Of a stretch of 31,795 nucleotides of DNA, positions 15,282 to 24,779 are shown piece after piece. The stretch's first letter is position 1, and every line of letters starts with the position of its first letter. The stretch comes from Erysipelotrichaceae bacterium. Lineage in GTDB: Bacteria > Bacillota_I > Bacilli_A > Erysipelotrichales > Coprobacillaceae. Below the pieces are notes generated by a model that did not search any database, was not told the DNA's origin, and saw nothing but the letters and a program-made list of their open reading frames with translations. The stretch covers positions 1 to 31,795 of the forward strand of contig JAGZJH010000026.1 in the NCBI GenBank assembly GCA_018365815.1, in the 5' to 3' direction. Position numbers and translations under genes: made by a program.

Positions 15282-16085
15282 GTGAAAGGATTATATTATC
15301 GATTAATTGTATTTTTAGATACTGCAGATGAAAATAGTACCAATTATAATATTGCGTGGTATATGGTTCATCATTTAGAGGAAATTTCCACAATTGGTAT
15401 TAGTGAACTAGCTAAAGTGTGCTTTGTTTCACCGGCAACTATTTCTAGATTTTCTCGTACAATCGGTTATGAAAACTTTGCTCATTTAAAGCAAGATTGT
15501 GCAAGTAACCGTAAATATAGAACGTTAATGCATTCAGCAAATAAAATACCAACTTCAATGATGAAAAAAAATCCACATCAAGCGACGTTCGAATATGTTG
15601 AAAAAATTAATCAAGCGACAAGTGAAATGGTAGAGTATTTAAATTGGGAACAAATTGATGACGTTTTAAAATTAATTCATGATATGAAAAATGTATATTT
15701 TTTCGGGACACAATTTTCACATAGTGCTGCACTTCATTTGCAAGCGGATTTGTTAATGATGGACAAATTTACAATTGCGTATATTGATTATGAAAAACAA
15801 TTAGAAACAGCAAAGTATTTGGATGATGAATCAGTTGCTATTATTATTTCAGTCAACGGTCATTTTGCCTCTTCTGCCTCTAAAGCAATGCATTATATTA
15901 AAAAAGCGAATTCAAAAGTTGTGTTCATTACACACGATGCTTCTTTAGAAGAAGTTAAATATGCTGATTATGTGATTGAACTAGGATCAAAAAGCAATGG
16001 CGATTATGGAAAACATACATTATTAACGTTAATGGAGTTACTTTCTTCTCGTTATTATACTTTATTTGAAATCACACGAAGTTAA
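15282..16085 (+). CDS. MurR/RpiR-family regulator with SIS domain
   Basis: This 267-residue protein has an N-terminal helix-turn-helix (about 36-72, ISELAKVCFVSPATISRF then IGYENFAHLK) and a C-terminal SIS domain (about 125-255, including VYFFGTQFSHSAALH and the S-V-N-G-H segment). Such proteins bind phosphosugars in the SIS domain and switch catabolic genes. The start is GTG 15282, with AAGGGGTGG upstream at good spacing. It is transcribed alone and ends at a terminator before the fumarase genes. The target is unknown; the divergent HAD phosphatase is a possible one. Confidence 0.88.
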   Translation: MKGLYYRLIVFLDTADENSTNYNIAWYMVHHLEEISTIGISELAKVCFVSPATISRFSRTIGYENFAHLKQDCASNRKYRTLMHSANKIPTSMMKKNPHQATFEYVEKINQATSEMVEYLNWEQIDDVLKLIHDMKNVYFFGTQFSHSAALHLQADLLMMDKFTIAYIDYEKQLETAKYLDDESVAIIISVNGHFASSASKAMHYIKKANSKVVFITHDASLEEVKYADYVIELGSKSNGDYGKHTLLTLMELLSSRYYTLFEITRS

Positions 16086-16092
16086 ATTGATT

Positions 16093-16120
16093 AGAAGATG
16101 AATATAATCTTCTTTTTTTT
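16093..16120 (+). terminator. terminator of the rpiR-type gene
   Basis: AGAAGAT (16093-16099) pairs with ATCTTCT (16107-16113), 7-base loop, then a run of T. Confidence 0.8.
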
Positions 16121-16132
16121 ATAGAAGAGATT

Positions 16133-16141
16133 TGCTAAAAT
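16133..16141 (+). promoter_or_regulatory. extended -10 promoter of the fumarase operon
   Basis: TGCTAAAAT is an extended -10 directly after the upstream terminator. Its -35 position falls in the T-tract and is poor. The leader would be very short. Confidence 0.45.
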
Positions 16142-16159
16142 GAAAAAAGGGGTGAAACT

Positions 16160-17005
16160 ATGAGAGAAATATCAGTGAACGTGATTAAAGAAACAGTTAA
16201 AAAATTATGTATTCAAGCAAATAACGAATTGCCTGAAGATGTTAGTGATATATTTAATCAAATGATTGAAGAAGAAACATTCGAACTTGCAAAAGAAACA
16301 TTAGCAATACTACAAAAAAATGCAATGATGGCTAAAATGAAACAAAAACCTATTTGCCAAGATACTGGAATGGCTTGTGTTTTTATTACAATGGGACAAG
16401 ATGTTCATATTGTGGGAGGAAGTTTAGAAAAAGCCATTAATGACGGGGTAAAAGAAGGCTATCAAGAGGGATATTTAAGAAAATCGGTTGTTTTAGAACC
16501 TGTATTTGATCGTATCAATACAAAAGATAATACGCCGGCTTTAATTTATTATGATATTGTTGAAGGTGAAGAATTTAATATTATTGTAGCTCCTAAAGGT
16601 TTTGGTTCTGAAAATATGTGTCAGGTTAAAATGTTAAAGCCTAGTGATGGTATTGAGGGGATTAAGGACTTTGTGTTAAAAGTTGTTCGTGATGCAGGCC
16701 CTAATGCTTGTCCACCGATGGTCATTGGAGTTGGAATAGGGGGTTCTTTTGATAAAGTGGCTTTACTTTCTAAAAAAGCGATGTTAAGAAAAGCTGGAAC
16801 TCATCATCAAGATTTACGTTATGCTAGTTTAGAAGATGAGTTGCTAGAACTTATTAATCAAACTGGAATTGGACCGGCAGGATATGGGGGTAAAACAACA
16901 GCGTTATCTTTAAATATTGAAACTTATCCTACTCATATTGCAGGAATGCCTATTGCCGTGAGTATTTGTTGTCATGTTGCACGTCATAAGGAGGTTAGAT
17001 TATGA
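16160..17005 (+). CDS. fumA: class I fumarate hydratase, alpha subunit
   Basis: This 281-residue protein is the N-terminal subunit of the iron-sulphur class I hydratases, which interconvert fumarate and malate. The likely cluster cysteines are Cys66 (PICQDTG), Cys184 (NACPPM) and Cys270 or 271 (SICCHVARH). The block VVLEPVFDRINTKDNTPA and the P-K-G-F-G-S-E-N segment are family hallmarks. The two-subunit form is usual in anaerobes, and the 4Fe-4S cluster is oxygen-sensitive. The gene overlaps the beta gene by four bases (ATGA), so translation is coupled. L-tartrate dehydratase (TtdAB) is a close relative and cannot be fully excluded, but no tartrate transporter is present. Confidence 0.88.
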   Translation: MREISVNVIKETVKKLCIQANNELPEDVSDIFNQMIEEETFELAKETLAILQKNAMMAKMKQKPICQDTGMACVFITMGQDVHIVGGSLEKAINDGVKEGYQEGYLRKSVVLEPVFDRINTKDNTPALIYYDIVEGEEFNIIVAPKGFGSENMCQVKMLKPSDGIEGIKDFVLKVVRDAGPNACPPMVIGVGIGGSFDKVALLSKKAMLRKAGTHHQDLRYASLEDELLELINQTGIGPAGYGGKTTALSLNIETYPTHIAGMPIAVSICCHVARHKEVRL

Positions 17006-17553
17006 TTGAATTAAATACACCATTAACTAAAGAAAAAATAAAACAGTTAAAAGTCGGTGATCAAGTGTTGTTATCGGGAGTGATTTATACCGGTCGTGAC
17101 GCTGCTCATAAACGTTTAATTGAGTTAATTCAAAATAATCAACCCTTACCTTTTGAATTAAATGATCAAGTCATTTATTATGTTGGACCAACGCCTGAAA
17201 AAGAAAACGGAGTCTTTGGTAGTGGAGGACCAACGACTTCTGGTCGAATGGACGCCTATGCACCGATTTTAATTGGCTTAGGATTACGTTCGATGATTGG
17301 TAAAGGGTATCGAAATGATCAAGTCAAAGAATCTATTAAGTTACATACCGGAGTATATTTTGGAGCTATTGGTGGAGCTGGGGCTTATATTGGAGAGTGT
17401 GTCAAAAGTTCGAAAATAATTGCTTTTGAAGACTTAGGTGCAGAAGCCATTCGTCAGTTAACCGTGGAAAAAATGCCTTTAACAGTCGTGATTGATTGTT
17501 TAGGAAATGATTTATATCAAATCGGACCGCAACAATATTTAAATACATTTTAG
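17002..17553 (+). CDS. fumB: class I fumarate hydratase, beta subunit
   Basis: This 183-residue protein is the C-terminal partner of the fumarase above. It shows the conserved YVGPTPEKENGVFGSGGPTT stretch, the S-G-R-M-D substrate-binding segment, K-G-Y-R and HTGVYFGAIGGAGAYI. The pair together matches the single-chain FumA/FumB enzymes of enterobacteria. The start ATG overlaps the alpha stop. GGAGG lies 8 bases upstream, inside the alpha gene. The symbol follows the two-subunit usage and does not mean the E. coli FumB isozyme. Confidence 0.88.
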   Translation: MIELNTPLTKEKIKQLKVGDQVLLSGVIYTGRDAAHKRLIELIQNNQPLPFELNDQVIYYVGPTPEKENGVFGSGGPTTSGRMDAYAPILIGLGLRSMIGKGYRNDQVKESIKLHTGVYFGAIGGAGAYIGECVKSSKIIAFEDLGAEAIRQLTVEKMPLTVVIDCLGNDLYQIGPQQYLNTF

Positions 17554-17619
17554 TTGAATGGTTTATTATGTTACTTGTAAACCTATGAAAATATGATAAA
17601 CTGTTCAAGAGGTGGGAAA

Positions 17620-19458
17620 ATGGATAGAATTAAAAAAATCATGGCGACTATTTTAGAGTTGTTTAAGGAATATAAAAGTATCTTAATTGTTTCTTTAATA
17701 GGGTTGTTGTGTGTAGAACTATTAAATCACCCTAATAATGATTTAATCGATACTTTGGTGTGGATTTTTTCACATAAACGTGTATTAGTCATGAATTATA
17801 TCATTTATGTTAATATTGGAGTTATTTTATATTTGATTATTAATCGGTTAAATTGGTCTAATATTATTTTTTCAGGTACTTTGATTATCATAGGAATATG
17901 TAATTATTATAAGTTACTTATGAAAGGTGAAAATGTTGTTTTGTGGGATGTTTTAAACATGCAAGCAGCAGCCGGTATGATGACGGAATTAGATTTTAAA
18001 ATCGGTTGGCAGGTTGTTGTAAGTGTACTTTGTTTAATTGGTATTATATATTGGCAATTTAAAGCGGCTAGAAAACAACAAAAAAGAAGTGTTAGAGGTA
18101 AATATTTAGCGTTAACTTTTGTCGTTTTAACCTCTTTGACAGTTGGTGTGACATTTAATAATCAAGTATTAAAATCATTAAAAATTACCAATATGGATTG
18201 GAATCAAGATAAAAACTATCGTGAAAATGGCTTTATTTTATCATTTTTTATGAATCTTAAAAACATTACAGTTGAAAAGCCAGACAACTATTCTAAAGAC
18301 AGTGTAGATGAGGTGATTGATCGAATAGAACAAATGGAACTAGAACCTCCGGTATCCTTAGATCAAAAGCCAAATATCATTGCAGTCATGATTGAATCTT
18401 TTGCAGATATAACAGTGGCAAATGAGGGGTTAAGTTTTGATGAAGAATTAATTCCTAATATCAGTCAAACTAATGAAAATATCATTAAAGGTAATTTGCT
18501 AGTGTCTATTTTTGGCGGTGGAACTGCAAATAGTGAGTTTGAATTTTTAACTGGTAATTCAATGGCCCATTTACCAATTGGAAGCATTGCTTATGATCGT
18601 TATATTAAAGATCGATGTGATAGTTTAGTAGGAATGCTTAAAGAAAATCAATATAGTACATATGCGATTCATCCTTATTTAAGAACTTTTTGGAACCGTG
18701 ATAAAGTATATCCGATTTTAGGATTTGATCATTTTTATACAGAAGAAGATTTTGAAGAAAATGCAATCCGTAAAAAAGGGTATATTTCAGATGAAGAAGT
18801 TTATAATAAAATCATCGATTGTTATGAGTCTAATAATAATCAGCCGTTTTTCTCTTTTTCAGTGACTATGGAAAACCATACTCCTTATAATGATACAAGT
18901 AATGGTACAGTAGGAGTGAACGGTGATAGTTCATTGTTTAAAGACAGTGTCAAAGAAGAAGCCAGTATTCACGCTAAAGGGGTGCAAGATGGCGATGCTT
19001 TATTTGGTGCTTTAGTGGATTATTTTTCAAAAGTAGATGAACCGACAATGGTCGTTGTGTTTGGAGATCATCATCCATTTATCAGTTCAACAATTAATCA
19101 AGATGCTGATCATTTAGATGATGTGAATAAATTTAAAACACCATTTGCGATTTGGACAAATTACGATATTGAAGAAAAAACAGATGTGATCATTGATAGT
19201 TCAATGTTAGGGGCTTATATGATGTATTATGCAGGTTTTGAGTTACCTAATTATTTAAAATATAATTTCATTGCTTCAAATTACATCAGTGGTTATAACA
19301 ATTATTTTGTATTAGAACAAGATGGCAGTGTGTATCATTTAAGTGATCAAATGCCTGAAAATATAAGTCAGTTTATTTTAGATCATCAATTATTACAATA
19401 TGATCAAATGTTTGGGAAAAGATATAGTGAAGGTCGATTGTGGAATAAGGAGGAATAA
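17620..19458 (+). CDS. LTA synthase/phosphoglycerol transferase family protein
   Basis: This 612-residue protein has five membrane helices (residues about 20-190) and an extracellular sulfatase-fold domain. Catalytic features are Glu259 in MIESFAD, the nucleophile Thr302 in GGGTANSEFEFLTG, the H-P-Y-x7-W-N-R stretch and GDHHP with Asp483 and His484. These match manganese-dependent lipoteichoic acid synthases that move glycerol phosphate from phosphatidylglycerol to a growing chain or another acceptor. It needs no formylglycine, so it is not a client of the anSME-like enzyme in this window. The start is 17620 with AGAGGTGGG just upstream; the in-frame ATG at 17593 has no site. A VanY-type gene follows by three bases, so both act on the envelope. 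It could be a polymerase or a primase. Confidence 0.85.
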   Translation: MDRIKKIMATILELFKEYKSILIVSLIGLLCVELLNHPNNDLIDTLVWIFSHKRVLVMNYIIYVNIGVILYLIINRLNWSNIIFSGTLIIIGICNYYKLLMKGENVVLWDVLNMQAAAGMMTELDFKIGWQVVVSVLCLIGIIYWQFKAARKQQKRSVRGKYLALTFVVLTSLTVGVTFNNQVLKSLKITNMDWNQDKNYRENGFILSFFMNLKNITVEKPDNYSKDSVDEVIDRIEQMELEPPVSLDQKPNIIAVMIESFADITVANEGLSFDEELIPNISQTNENIIKGNLLVSIFGGGTANSEFEFLTGNSMAHLPIGSIAYDRYIKDRCDSLVGMLKENQYSTYAIHPYLRTFWNRDKVYPILGFDHFYTEEDFEENAIRKKGYISDEEVYNKIIDCYESNNNQPFFSFSVTMENHTPYNDTSNGTVGVNGDSSLFKDSVKEEASIHAKGVQDGDALFGALVDYFSKVDEPTMVVVFGDHHPFISSTINQDADHLDDVNKFKTPFAIWTNYDIEEKTDVIIDSSMLGAYMMYYAGFELPNYLKYNFIASNYISGYNNYFVLEQDGSVYHLSDQMPENISQFILDHQLLQYDQMFGKRYSEGRLWNKEE

Positions 19459-19461
19459 ATC

Positions 19462-20703
19462 ATGCGACGTAAAAGAAAAACAAGTTATTCATATTATAGT
19501 CCTTATAGTAAGAAAAAAAGATTAAGAGTTGATCGTCTGTTAATGGTTGTGGTAACGGTTGTTTTAGTCGTTGGGGTAATCGTTGGATTAAACTTTAATC
19601 GTATTAAATTACTTGCTAAAGGGTATTCGTTTAAAGAAAGTTCAATTGTTTTAAAACAATCAAAAGTGAATCGTAATGAATTATTGTCAAAAGCAAAAGT
19701 TGAACATTTAACAGATTGGATTGCTTTAAATTTAGATGCTTCAATGTATGATGAATATGATCGTTATTATGCTTTAAAACCGGAAATGAAAGTAGAAGAT
19801 GTTGTTTCAACAATGGATAAGTTTTATAGCCAATCATATGATAAATTAATTGCTTTAAATTATAATGATGATCAAATTTGGAAAATGCTTGAAAATGCAT
19901 CACTTGAAGATATGGAATATCTAATTGATAAAGGATATACTGCTGATGTTGTGTCTAAATATAGTGATAAAAAGTATTTTAAATACACTTCATTAGAAAA
20001 ATACATTGAGGCTTATAATCAATATCAAGATTATGATTATGCAGTTAATATTGTTAATTTCCCATTTATTATTTCAACCAATCAAACAAGTGAAAAATAT
20101 TTAATTAAAGATCCTGAAAATATTTTAACACTTGTCAAAAAAGGATTTTACTTTGCTAGTGACTATGTTCCAAGTGATTTAGTAGAAACAAGCCAAATGC
20201 CAATTGCTGAAGATTGTCAAAATAGAACTATTCGTAAAGAAGTTGCCGACGCTTTAGATTTAATGTATCAAGATGCTAAAAAAGAAGGTTTAGAATTAGT
20301 GTTTAATAGTGGTTATCGTTCATACGAAACACAAACTAAAACATATAAAGAAAATGAAAGTAAATATGGAGGACAGTATGCTGCTGAGTATGTTGCTTTA
20401 CCAGGAGCGAGTGAACATCAATCAGGTTTAGGAGTTGATTTAACATCACAAAGCGTAATTGATAAAACGCGTATTACTTTTGGGGATACTCAAGAGTATC
20501 AATGGGTGATTGCAAATTGCGCTAAATATGGATTTATCGTTCGTTTTGAAACTGGAACTGCTGATATTACCGGAATTGCACACGAACCATGGCACTTACG
20601 TTATGTAGGAGTTGACACTGCTAAAGCTATTACAGATATGGGTGTAACTTTTGAAGAATATTGTTTAAAAACAAGTACATTACCGGAATTAGAAAAACAA
20701 TAA
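19462..20703 (+). CDS. VanY-family D-alanyl-D-alanine carboxypeptidase, long form
   Basis: This 413-residue protein starts with a basic, Tyr/Ser-rich cytoplasmic tail (1-24) and a membrane anchor (26-44). The middle part (about 50-240) is charged and helical with repeated G-Y-S/G-Y-T and N-Y-N-D-D turns, possibly a spacer or wall-binding module. The M15B peptidase domain is at the C-terminus: SGYRSYETQ, SEHQSGLGVDL with His319 and Asp326, and EPWHLRYVG with His378. It should remove terminal D-alanine from peptidoglycan stems outside the cell. The gene follows the LTA-synthase-like gene by three bases with a GGAGG site, so the two are co-expressed. It is a distant paralogue of the VanY at 4968-5816. 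Confidence 0.88.
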   Translation: MRRKRKTSYSYYSPYSKKKRLRVDRLLMVVVTVVLVVGVIVGLNFNRIKLLAKGYSFKESSIVLKQSKVNRNELLSKAKVEHLTDWIALNLDASMYDEYDRYYALKPEMKVEDVVSTMDKFYSQSYDKLIALNYNDDQIWKMLENASLEDMEYLIDKGYTADVVSKYSDKKYFKYTSLEKYIEAYNQYQDYDYAVNIVNFPFIISTNQTSEKYLIKDPENILTLVKKGFYFASDYVPSDLVETSQMPIAEDCQNRTIRKEVADALDLMYQDAKKEGLELVFNSGYRSYETQTKTYKENESKYGGQYAAEYVALPGASEHQSGLGVDLTSQSVIDKTRITFGDTQEYQWVIANCAKYGFIVRFETGTADITGIAHEPWHLRYVGVDTAKAITDMGVTFEEYCLKTSTLPELEKQ

Positions 20704-20725
20704 AAGGGATTGTTCCCTTTTTTTT
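20702..20725 (+). terminator. terminator abutting the next ribosome site
   Basis: AAAAGGGA (20702-20709) pairs with TCCCTTTT (20714-20721), 4-base loop, then T to 20725. The next gene's GGAGG begins at 20728, so there is no room for a promoter between them. Confidence 0.8.
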
Positions 20726-20737
20726 ATGGAGGTTTAT

Positions 20738-22432
20738 ATGAAAGTATTAATTACAACACTTAACTCTAAATATATTCATACCGCTTTAGCGTTAAGATTA
20801 TTATATGTGGCAACAAAAGACCAATTTGATGTTAATTTTAAAGAATATACAATTAAAGATGACTTAAACATGATTAAAGAAGATTTACTTCAAATGAATT
20901 TAGATGTTTTAGCCTTTTCTACTTACATTTGGAATGTGGAATATATTAAAAAATTAACTGCTCTTTTAAAACAACAACAACCTAATTTGAAAATCATTTT
21001 AGGTGGACCGGAGGTTAGTTATGAACCTGCTTATTTTTTAAATCATTTTGATATTGATTTTATTATTAGCGGTGAAGGTGAAATTACTTTTAAAAAATTA
21101 TTGCAAGCAATTTCAAATGATGGTAATTATAACATCGCCGGTGTCAGTTATATTCAAGATCAAAAAGTTATTATCAACGATACGATTAAAAACTGTGATT
21201 TAAGTGAGATTGAAAAACTGCCTTCGCCTTATCTTTTAGAACGTGATTTAAAACATATTCAAGATCGTATTGTCTATTTTGAATCTAGTCGAGGGTGTCC
21301 TTATCAATGTCAATATTGCTTATCTTCTTTAGAAAAAGGTGTGCGTTTTTTTAGTATAGACTACATTCAAAAACAACTCAAAGCAATTATTGATGCAGGG
21401 GCAAAAACGATTAAATTTTTAGATCGTAGTTTTAATGTGAATCCTAATCTTGCTTTACAAATATTAAAATTTATTGTTGAAAACCATCGTCCTAATCAAC
21501 AATTTCAATTTGAAATTAATGCCGATGTTCTTGACCAACGTATTATTGATTATGTCAATGAATATGCACCAAGTCATTTAATTCGTTTTGAAATAGGCAT
21601 ACAATCGACCTATGAACCAACGAATGTTGCGATAAAACGTCACCAAGATTTTCAAAGGTTAAGTGAAGTCATTTTAAGTTTAGTTAAAGCAGATAAAGTA
21701 GAATTACATTTAGATTTAATTGCAGGTTTACCTTATGAAAGTTATGATCGTTTTAAACAATCATTTGATGATGTTTTTGCATTTAGAGCCAAAGAATTGC
21801 AACTTGGTTTTTTAAAAATGTTAAGAGGGACAAATTTAAGAAAGAATGCTAAAGACTATGATTATAATTATCAAGAAGAAGCTCCTTATGAAATGATTGA
21901 TAACCATGTTTTAACGATGAAAGAAAGAAATCATATCCATATTGCAGAAGATATGCTTGAAAAATATTGGAATAGTGGAAGATGCTATCGTACTTTAAAT
22001 TATTTATTTGATCACCATTTTTCATCACCGTTTGATTTCTTTCATGATTTTGGAATCTATTATCAACAACAAAATTTTAAAACAATGGGGTATCAGACAG
22101 ATGAATTGTTTAAATATTTATATGAGTATTTAAAAAGTCAAAACATTGATGCATTAGCGTATTTAATTGAAGATTATTTAATGTTATTTAAAATAAAACC
22201 TAAAAAATGGTGGCAAGTTACAATGGATACTAAAATGCGTAAACAATTTATTCGACAACTTTTAAATTCACCAGCGATACAACAAATAAATTTAAACCAA
22301 GAACAGTTATATCGTTATACAATTGTTGAAAAAATTAATAATCTTTATATTGTATGTTGTTATCAAAATTATCAAGCGAGGCTATATAAAATAATTGAGA
22401 CTAAAGGTGTTTATCAATTGTCTTTAGATTAG
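20738..22432 (+). CDS. B12-binding-domain radical SAM protein (DUF4080 type)
   Basis: This 564-residue protein has an N-terminal cobalamin-binding-type Rossmann domain (1-140, including ILGGPEVSYEP and ISGEGE). The radical SAM domain has the cluster motif GCPYQCQYC (Cys187, 191, 194) and the downstream N-A-D and E-I-G-I-Q segments. The C-terminal 200 residues correspond, from memory, to DUF4080. The reaction is unknown; relatives are called uncharacterised radical SAM enzymes or methyltransferase-like. The start is 20738 with GGAGG (20728-20732) 5 bases upstream; the ATG at 20726 overlaps that site. There is no promoter between it and the terminator of the VanY gene, so it depends on read-through or an internal promoter. 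No obvious substrate protein is encoded nearby. Confidence 0.85.
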   Translation: MKVLITTLNSKYIHTALALRLLYVATKDQFDVNFKEYTIKDDLNMIKEDLLQMNLDVLAFSTYIWNVEYIKKLTALLKQQQPNLKIILGGPEVSYEPAYFLNHFDIDFIISGEGEITFKKLLQAISNDGNYNIAGVSYIQDQKVIINDTIKNCDLSEIEKLPSPYLLERDLKHIQDRIVYFESSRGCPYQCQYCLSSLEKGVRFFSIDYIQKQLKAIIDAGAKTIKFLDRSFNVNPNLALQILKFIVENHRPNQQFQFEINADVLDQRIIDYVNEYAPSHLIRFEIGIQSTYEPTNVAIKRHQDFQRLSEVILSLVKADKVELHLDLIAGLPYESYDRFKQSFDDVFAFRAKELQLGFLKMLRGTNLRKNAKDYDYNYQEEAPYEMIDNHVLTMKERNHIHIAEDMLEKYWNSGRCYRTLNYLFDHHFSSPFDFFHDFGIYYQQQNFKTMGYQTDELFKYLYEYLKSQNIDALAYLIEDYLMLFKIKPKKWWQVTMDTKMRKQFIRQLLNSPAIQQINLNQEQLYRYTIVEKINNLYIVCCYQNYQARLYKIIETKGVYQLSLD

Positions 22433-22446
22433 TATGTCATTATAAT
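22418..22446 (+). promoter_or_regulatory. promoter of nrdD-nrdG
   Basis: TTGTCT (22418-22423), exactly 17 bases, TATAAT (22441-22446). The -35 box lies in the last codons of the preceding gene. No clear NrdR box is seen. Confidence 0.65.
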
Positions 22447-22472
22447 GAAAGTAATGAATAGGGGGATAAGCA

Positions 22473-24779
22473 ATGATTGAAAATATAAGAAAAAGAGATG
22501 GTCGATTAGTACCTTTTGAAGTAGATAAAATTACTATGGCAATTTTAAAGGCGTTTGAAGCTACAAATAGTCATTTTGGATTAAAAGAAGCCCAAAACAT
22601 CGCTCAAGAAGTAGAAAAAAAATTAAATGAAAAACAAACTACCTTACCTACAGTTGAGTTGGTTCAAGACACTGTTGAAGAAATTTTAATTGAACGAGGG
22701 TTAGTGCGTAGTGCAAAGGCTTATATTATTTATCGTGCTGAAAGAACAAGATGTCGAGATATGAATATGCGTTTAATGAAAACTTATGAAGAAATTACGT
22801 ATAATGACTCTAAAGATAGTGATTTAAAACGTGAAAATGCCAATGTCAATACTGATGCACCGATGGGAACAATGCTTAAATATGGTGCAGAAGGGGCAAA
22901 AGTATTTAACGAAATGTTTGTTTTAAATCCACTTCATGCTATGGCTCATAAAAATGGCGATATACACATTCATGATATGGACTTTTTAACTTTAACGACA
23001 ACTTGTTGCCAAATTGATTTAATCAAATTATTTCGCAATGGTTTTAATACTGGACATGGTGCAGTACGTGAACCTCAAAGTATTACAAGTTACAGTGCAT
23101 TGGCTTGTATTGCTATTCAATCTAATCAAAATGATCAACATGGCGGACAAGCCATCGTCAACTTTGACTATGCAATGGGTGAGGGTGTGGCTAAAAGTTA
23201 TGTACGTCATTACTATTCTAATTTAGAAAAAGCACTTACTTTATTAGAAATCATCAATCCAAAAGAAGTAATTCAAACAATTAAATCATCAATTGATATA
23301 AAACCGACACTTGAAAATTATGAAGAATATTTGAAAAAAGAAGCGTTATTATTAGAACAATTAGGAATAAATTTAGAACACATTCCTTTAATACAACAAT
23401 TTACGCTTAAAAATGCTTATCAAGAAACTGATCGTGAAACTTATCAAGCGATGGAAGCGTTAATTCATAACTTAAATATGATGCACTCTCGAGCAGGAGC
23501 ACAAGTGCCATTTTCATCAATCAATTATGGAATGGATACTTCACCGGAAGGAAAAATGGCAGTTAAAAATGTATTATTAGCAACTGAAAAAGGTTTATCG
23601 GATGGTGAAACACCTATTTTTCCAATTCAAATATTTAGAGTTAAAGAAGGGATTAACTATAACCCTAAAGATCCTAATTATGATATGTTTAAACTAGCAT
23701 GTAGAGTTAGTGCAAAACGATTATTTCCAAACTTCTCATTTCAAGATGCCCCTTTTAATTTAAAATATTATAAAGGAACACCTGAAACAGAAATTGCTTA
23801 TATGGGTTGTCGTACAAGAGTGATTTCAAATGATTACGATAAAACAAAAGAAATATCAAACGGTCGCGGAAATTTAAGTTTTACTTCTATTAACCTTCCT
23901 CGTTTGGCCATTAAATCTAGAGGAGACATTAACGAATTTTTTGAAAAACTAGATGCAATGATTGACTTATGTATTGACCAATTACTTGAACGATTTGAAA
24001 TTCAATGCAAACGTAAAGTTAAAAACTATCCGTTTTTAATGAGGCAAGGTGTATGGATAGATAGTGAAAAATTAAATAGCGAAGATGAAGTCAGAGAAGT
24101 TTTGAAACATGGTACTTTAACGATTGGCTTTATCGGGTTAGCCGAAACATTAAAAGCCTTAATCGGAGAACATCATGGGCAATCTCAAAGAGCACAAAAC
24201 TTAGGGTTATCAATTGTTTCACATATGAAAGAAAGAATGGATCAAGCCACTCAAAAATATGGATTAAATTTTGGGTTAATTGCGACACCGGCAGAAGGAT
24301 TATCAGGACGTTTTGTGAAAATGGATGCCGAATTATTTGGTAAAATTGAAGGCGTGACAGATCGTGAATACTATACAAACAGTTTCCACATTCCAGTTTA
24401 TTATAATATCAGTTCCATTGATAAAATTAAACTAGAAGCTCCATATCACGCTTTAACAAATGGAGGGCATATTAGTTATATTGAAATGGACGGAGATCCA
24501 ACAAAAAATCTTGCTGCATTTGAAAAAATTGTACGTGCAATGCATGATTATGGAATTGGTTATGGAGCCATTAACCACCCGGTAGATCGTGATCCAGTAT
24601 GTGGTTTTAACGGAATTATCGGTGATACTTGTCCAAAATGCGGTCGTGAAGAAGGAGATATTCCATTTGAAAGAATTCGTCGTATTACTGGGTATTTAGT
24701 AGGGACATTAGATCGCTTCAACAACGGTAAAAAAGCAGAAGAAAGAGATCGTGTAAAACACGGATTAGATAATTTATAA
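22473..24779 (+). CDS. nrdD: anaerobic ribonucleoside-triphosphate reductase
   Basis: This 768-residue class III reductase makes deoxyribonucleotides without oxygen. It has an N-terminal ATP-cone (about 3-95, IRKRDGRLVPFEVDKI) that senses dATP/ATP, the ten-stranded barrel core, and a C-terminal zinc and glycyl-radical region. The radical site is Gly740 in RRITGYLVG. Zinc-site cysteines visible are Cys710, Cys720 and Cys723 (DPVCGF and DTCPKCG); the usual first cysteine position of C-x-x-C-G-F holds Asp. The start ATG has an AGGGGGAT site. It shares its last base with the start of nrdG, so translation is coupled. Its presence indicates growth without oxygen. Confidence 0.95.
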   Translation: MIENIRKRDGRLVPFEVDKITMAILKAFEATNSHFGLKEAQNIAQEVEKKLNEKQTTLPTVELVQDTVEEILIERGLVRSAKAYIIYRAERTRCRDMNMRLMKTYEEITYNDSKDSDLKRENANVNTDAPMGTMLKYGAEGAKVFNEMFVLNPLHAMAHKNGDIHIHDMDFLTLTTTCCQIDLIKLFRNGFNTGHGAVREPQSITSYSALACIAIQSNQNDQHGGQAIVNFDYAMGEGVAKSYVRHYYSNLEKALTLLEIINPKEVIQTIKSSIDIKPTLENYEEYLKKEALLLEQLGINLEHIPLIQQFTLKNAYQETDRETYQAMEALIHNLNMMHSRAGAQVPFSSINYGMDTSPEGKMAVKNVLLATEKGLSDGETPIFPIQIFRVKEGINYNPKDPNYDMFKLACRVSAKRLFPNFSFQDAPFNLKYYKGTPETEIAYMGCRTRVISNDYDKTKEISNGRGNLSFTSINLPRLAIKSRGDINEFFEKLDAMIDLCIDQLLERFEIQCKRKVKNYPFLMRQGVWIDSEKLNSEDEVREVLKHGTLTIGFIGLAETLKALIGEHHGQSQRAQNLGLSIVSHMKERMDQATQKYGLNFGLIATPAEGLSGRFVKMDAELFGKIEGVTDREYYTNSFHIPVYYNISSIDKIKLEAPYHALTNGGHISYIEMDGDPTKNLAAFEKIVRAMHDYGIGYGAINHPVDRDPVCGFNGIIGDTCPKCGREEGDIPFERIRRITGYLVGTLDRFNNGKKAEERDRVKHGLDNL

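Noticed and set aside
17620..19458. Formylglycine sulfatase as a client of the anSME-like enzyme
   Set aside because: The nucleophile region reads GGGTANSEFE, the threonine type of LTA synthases, and no C/S-x-P-x-R motif is present.
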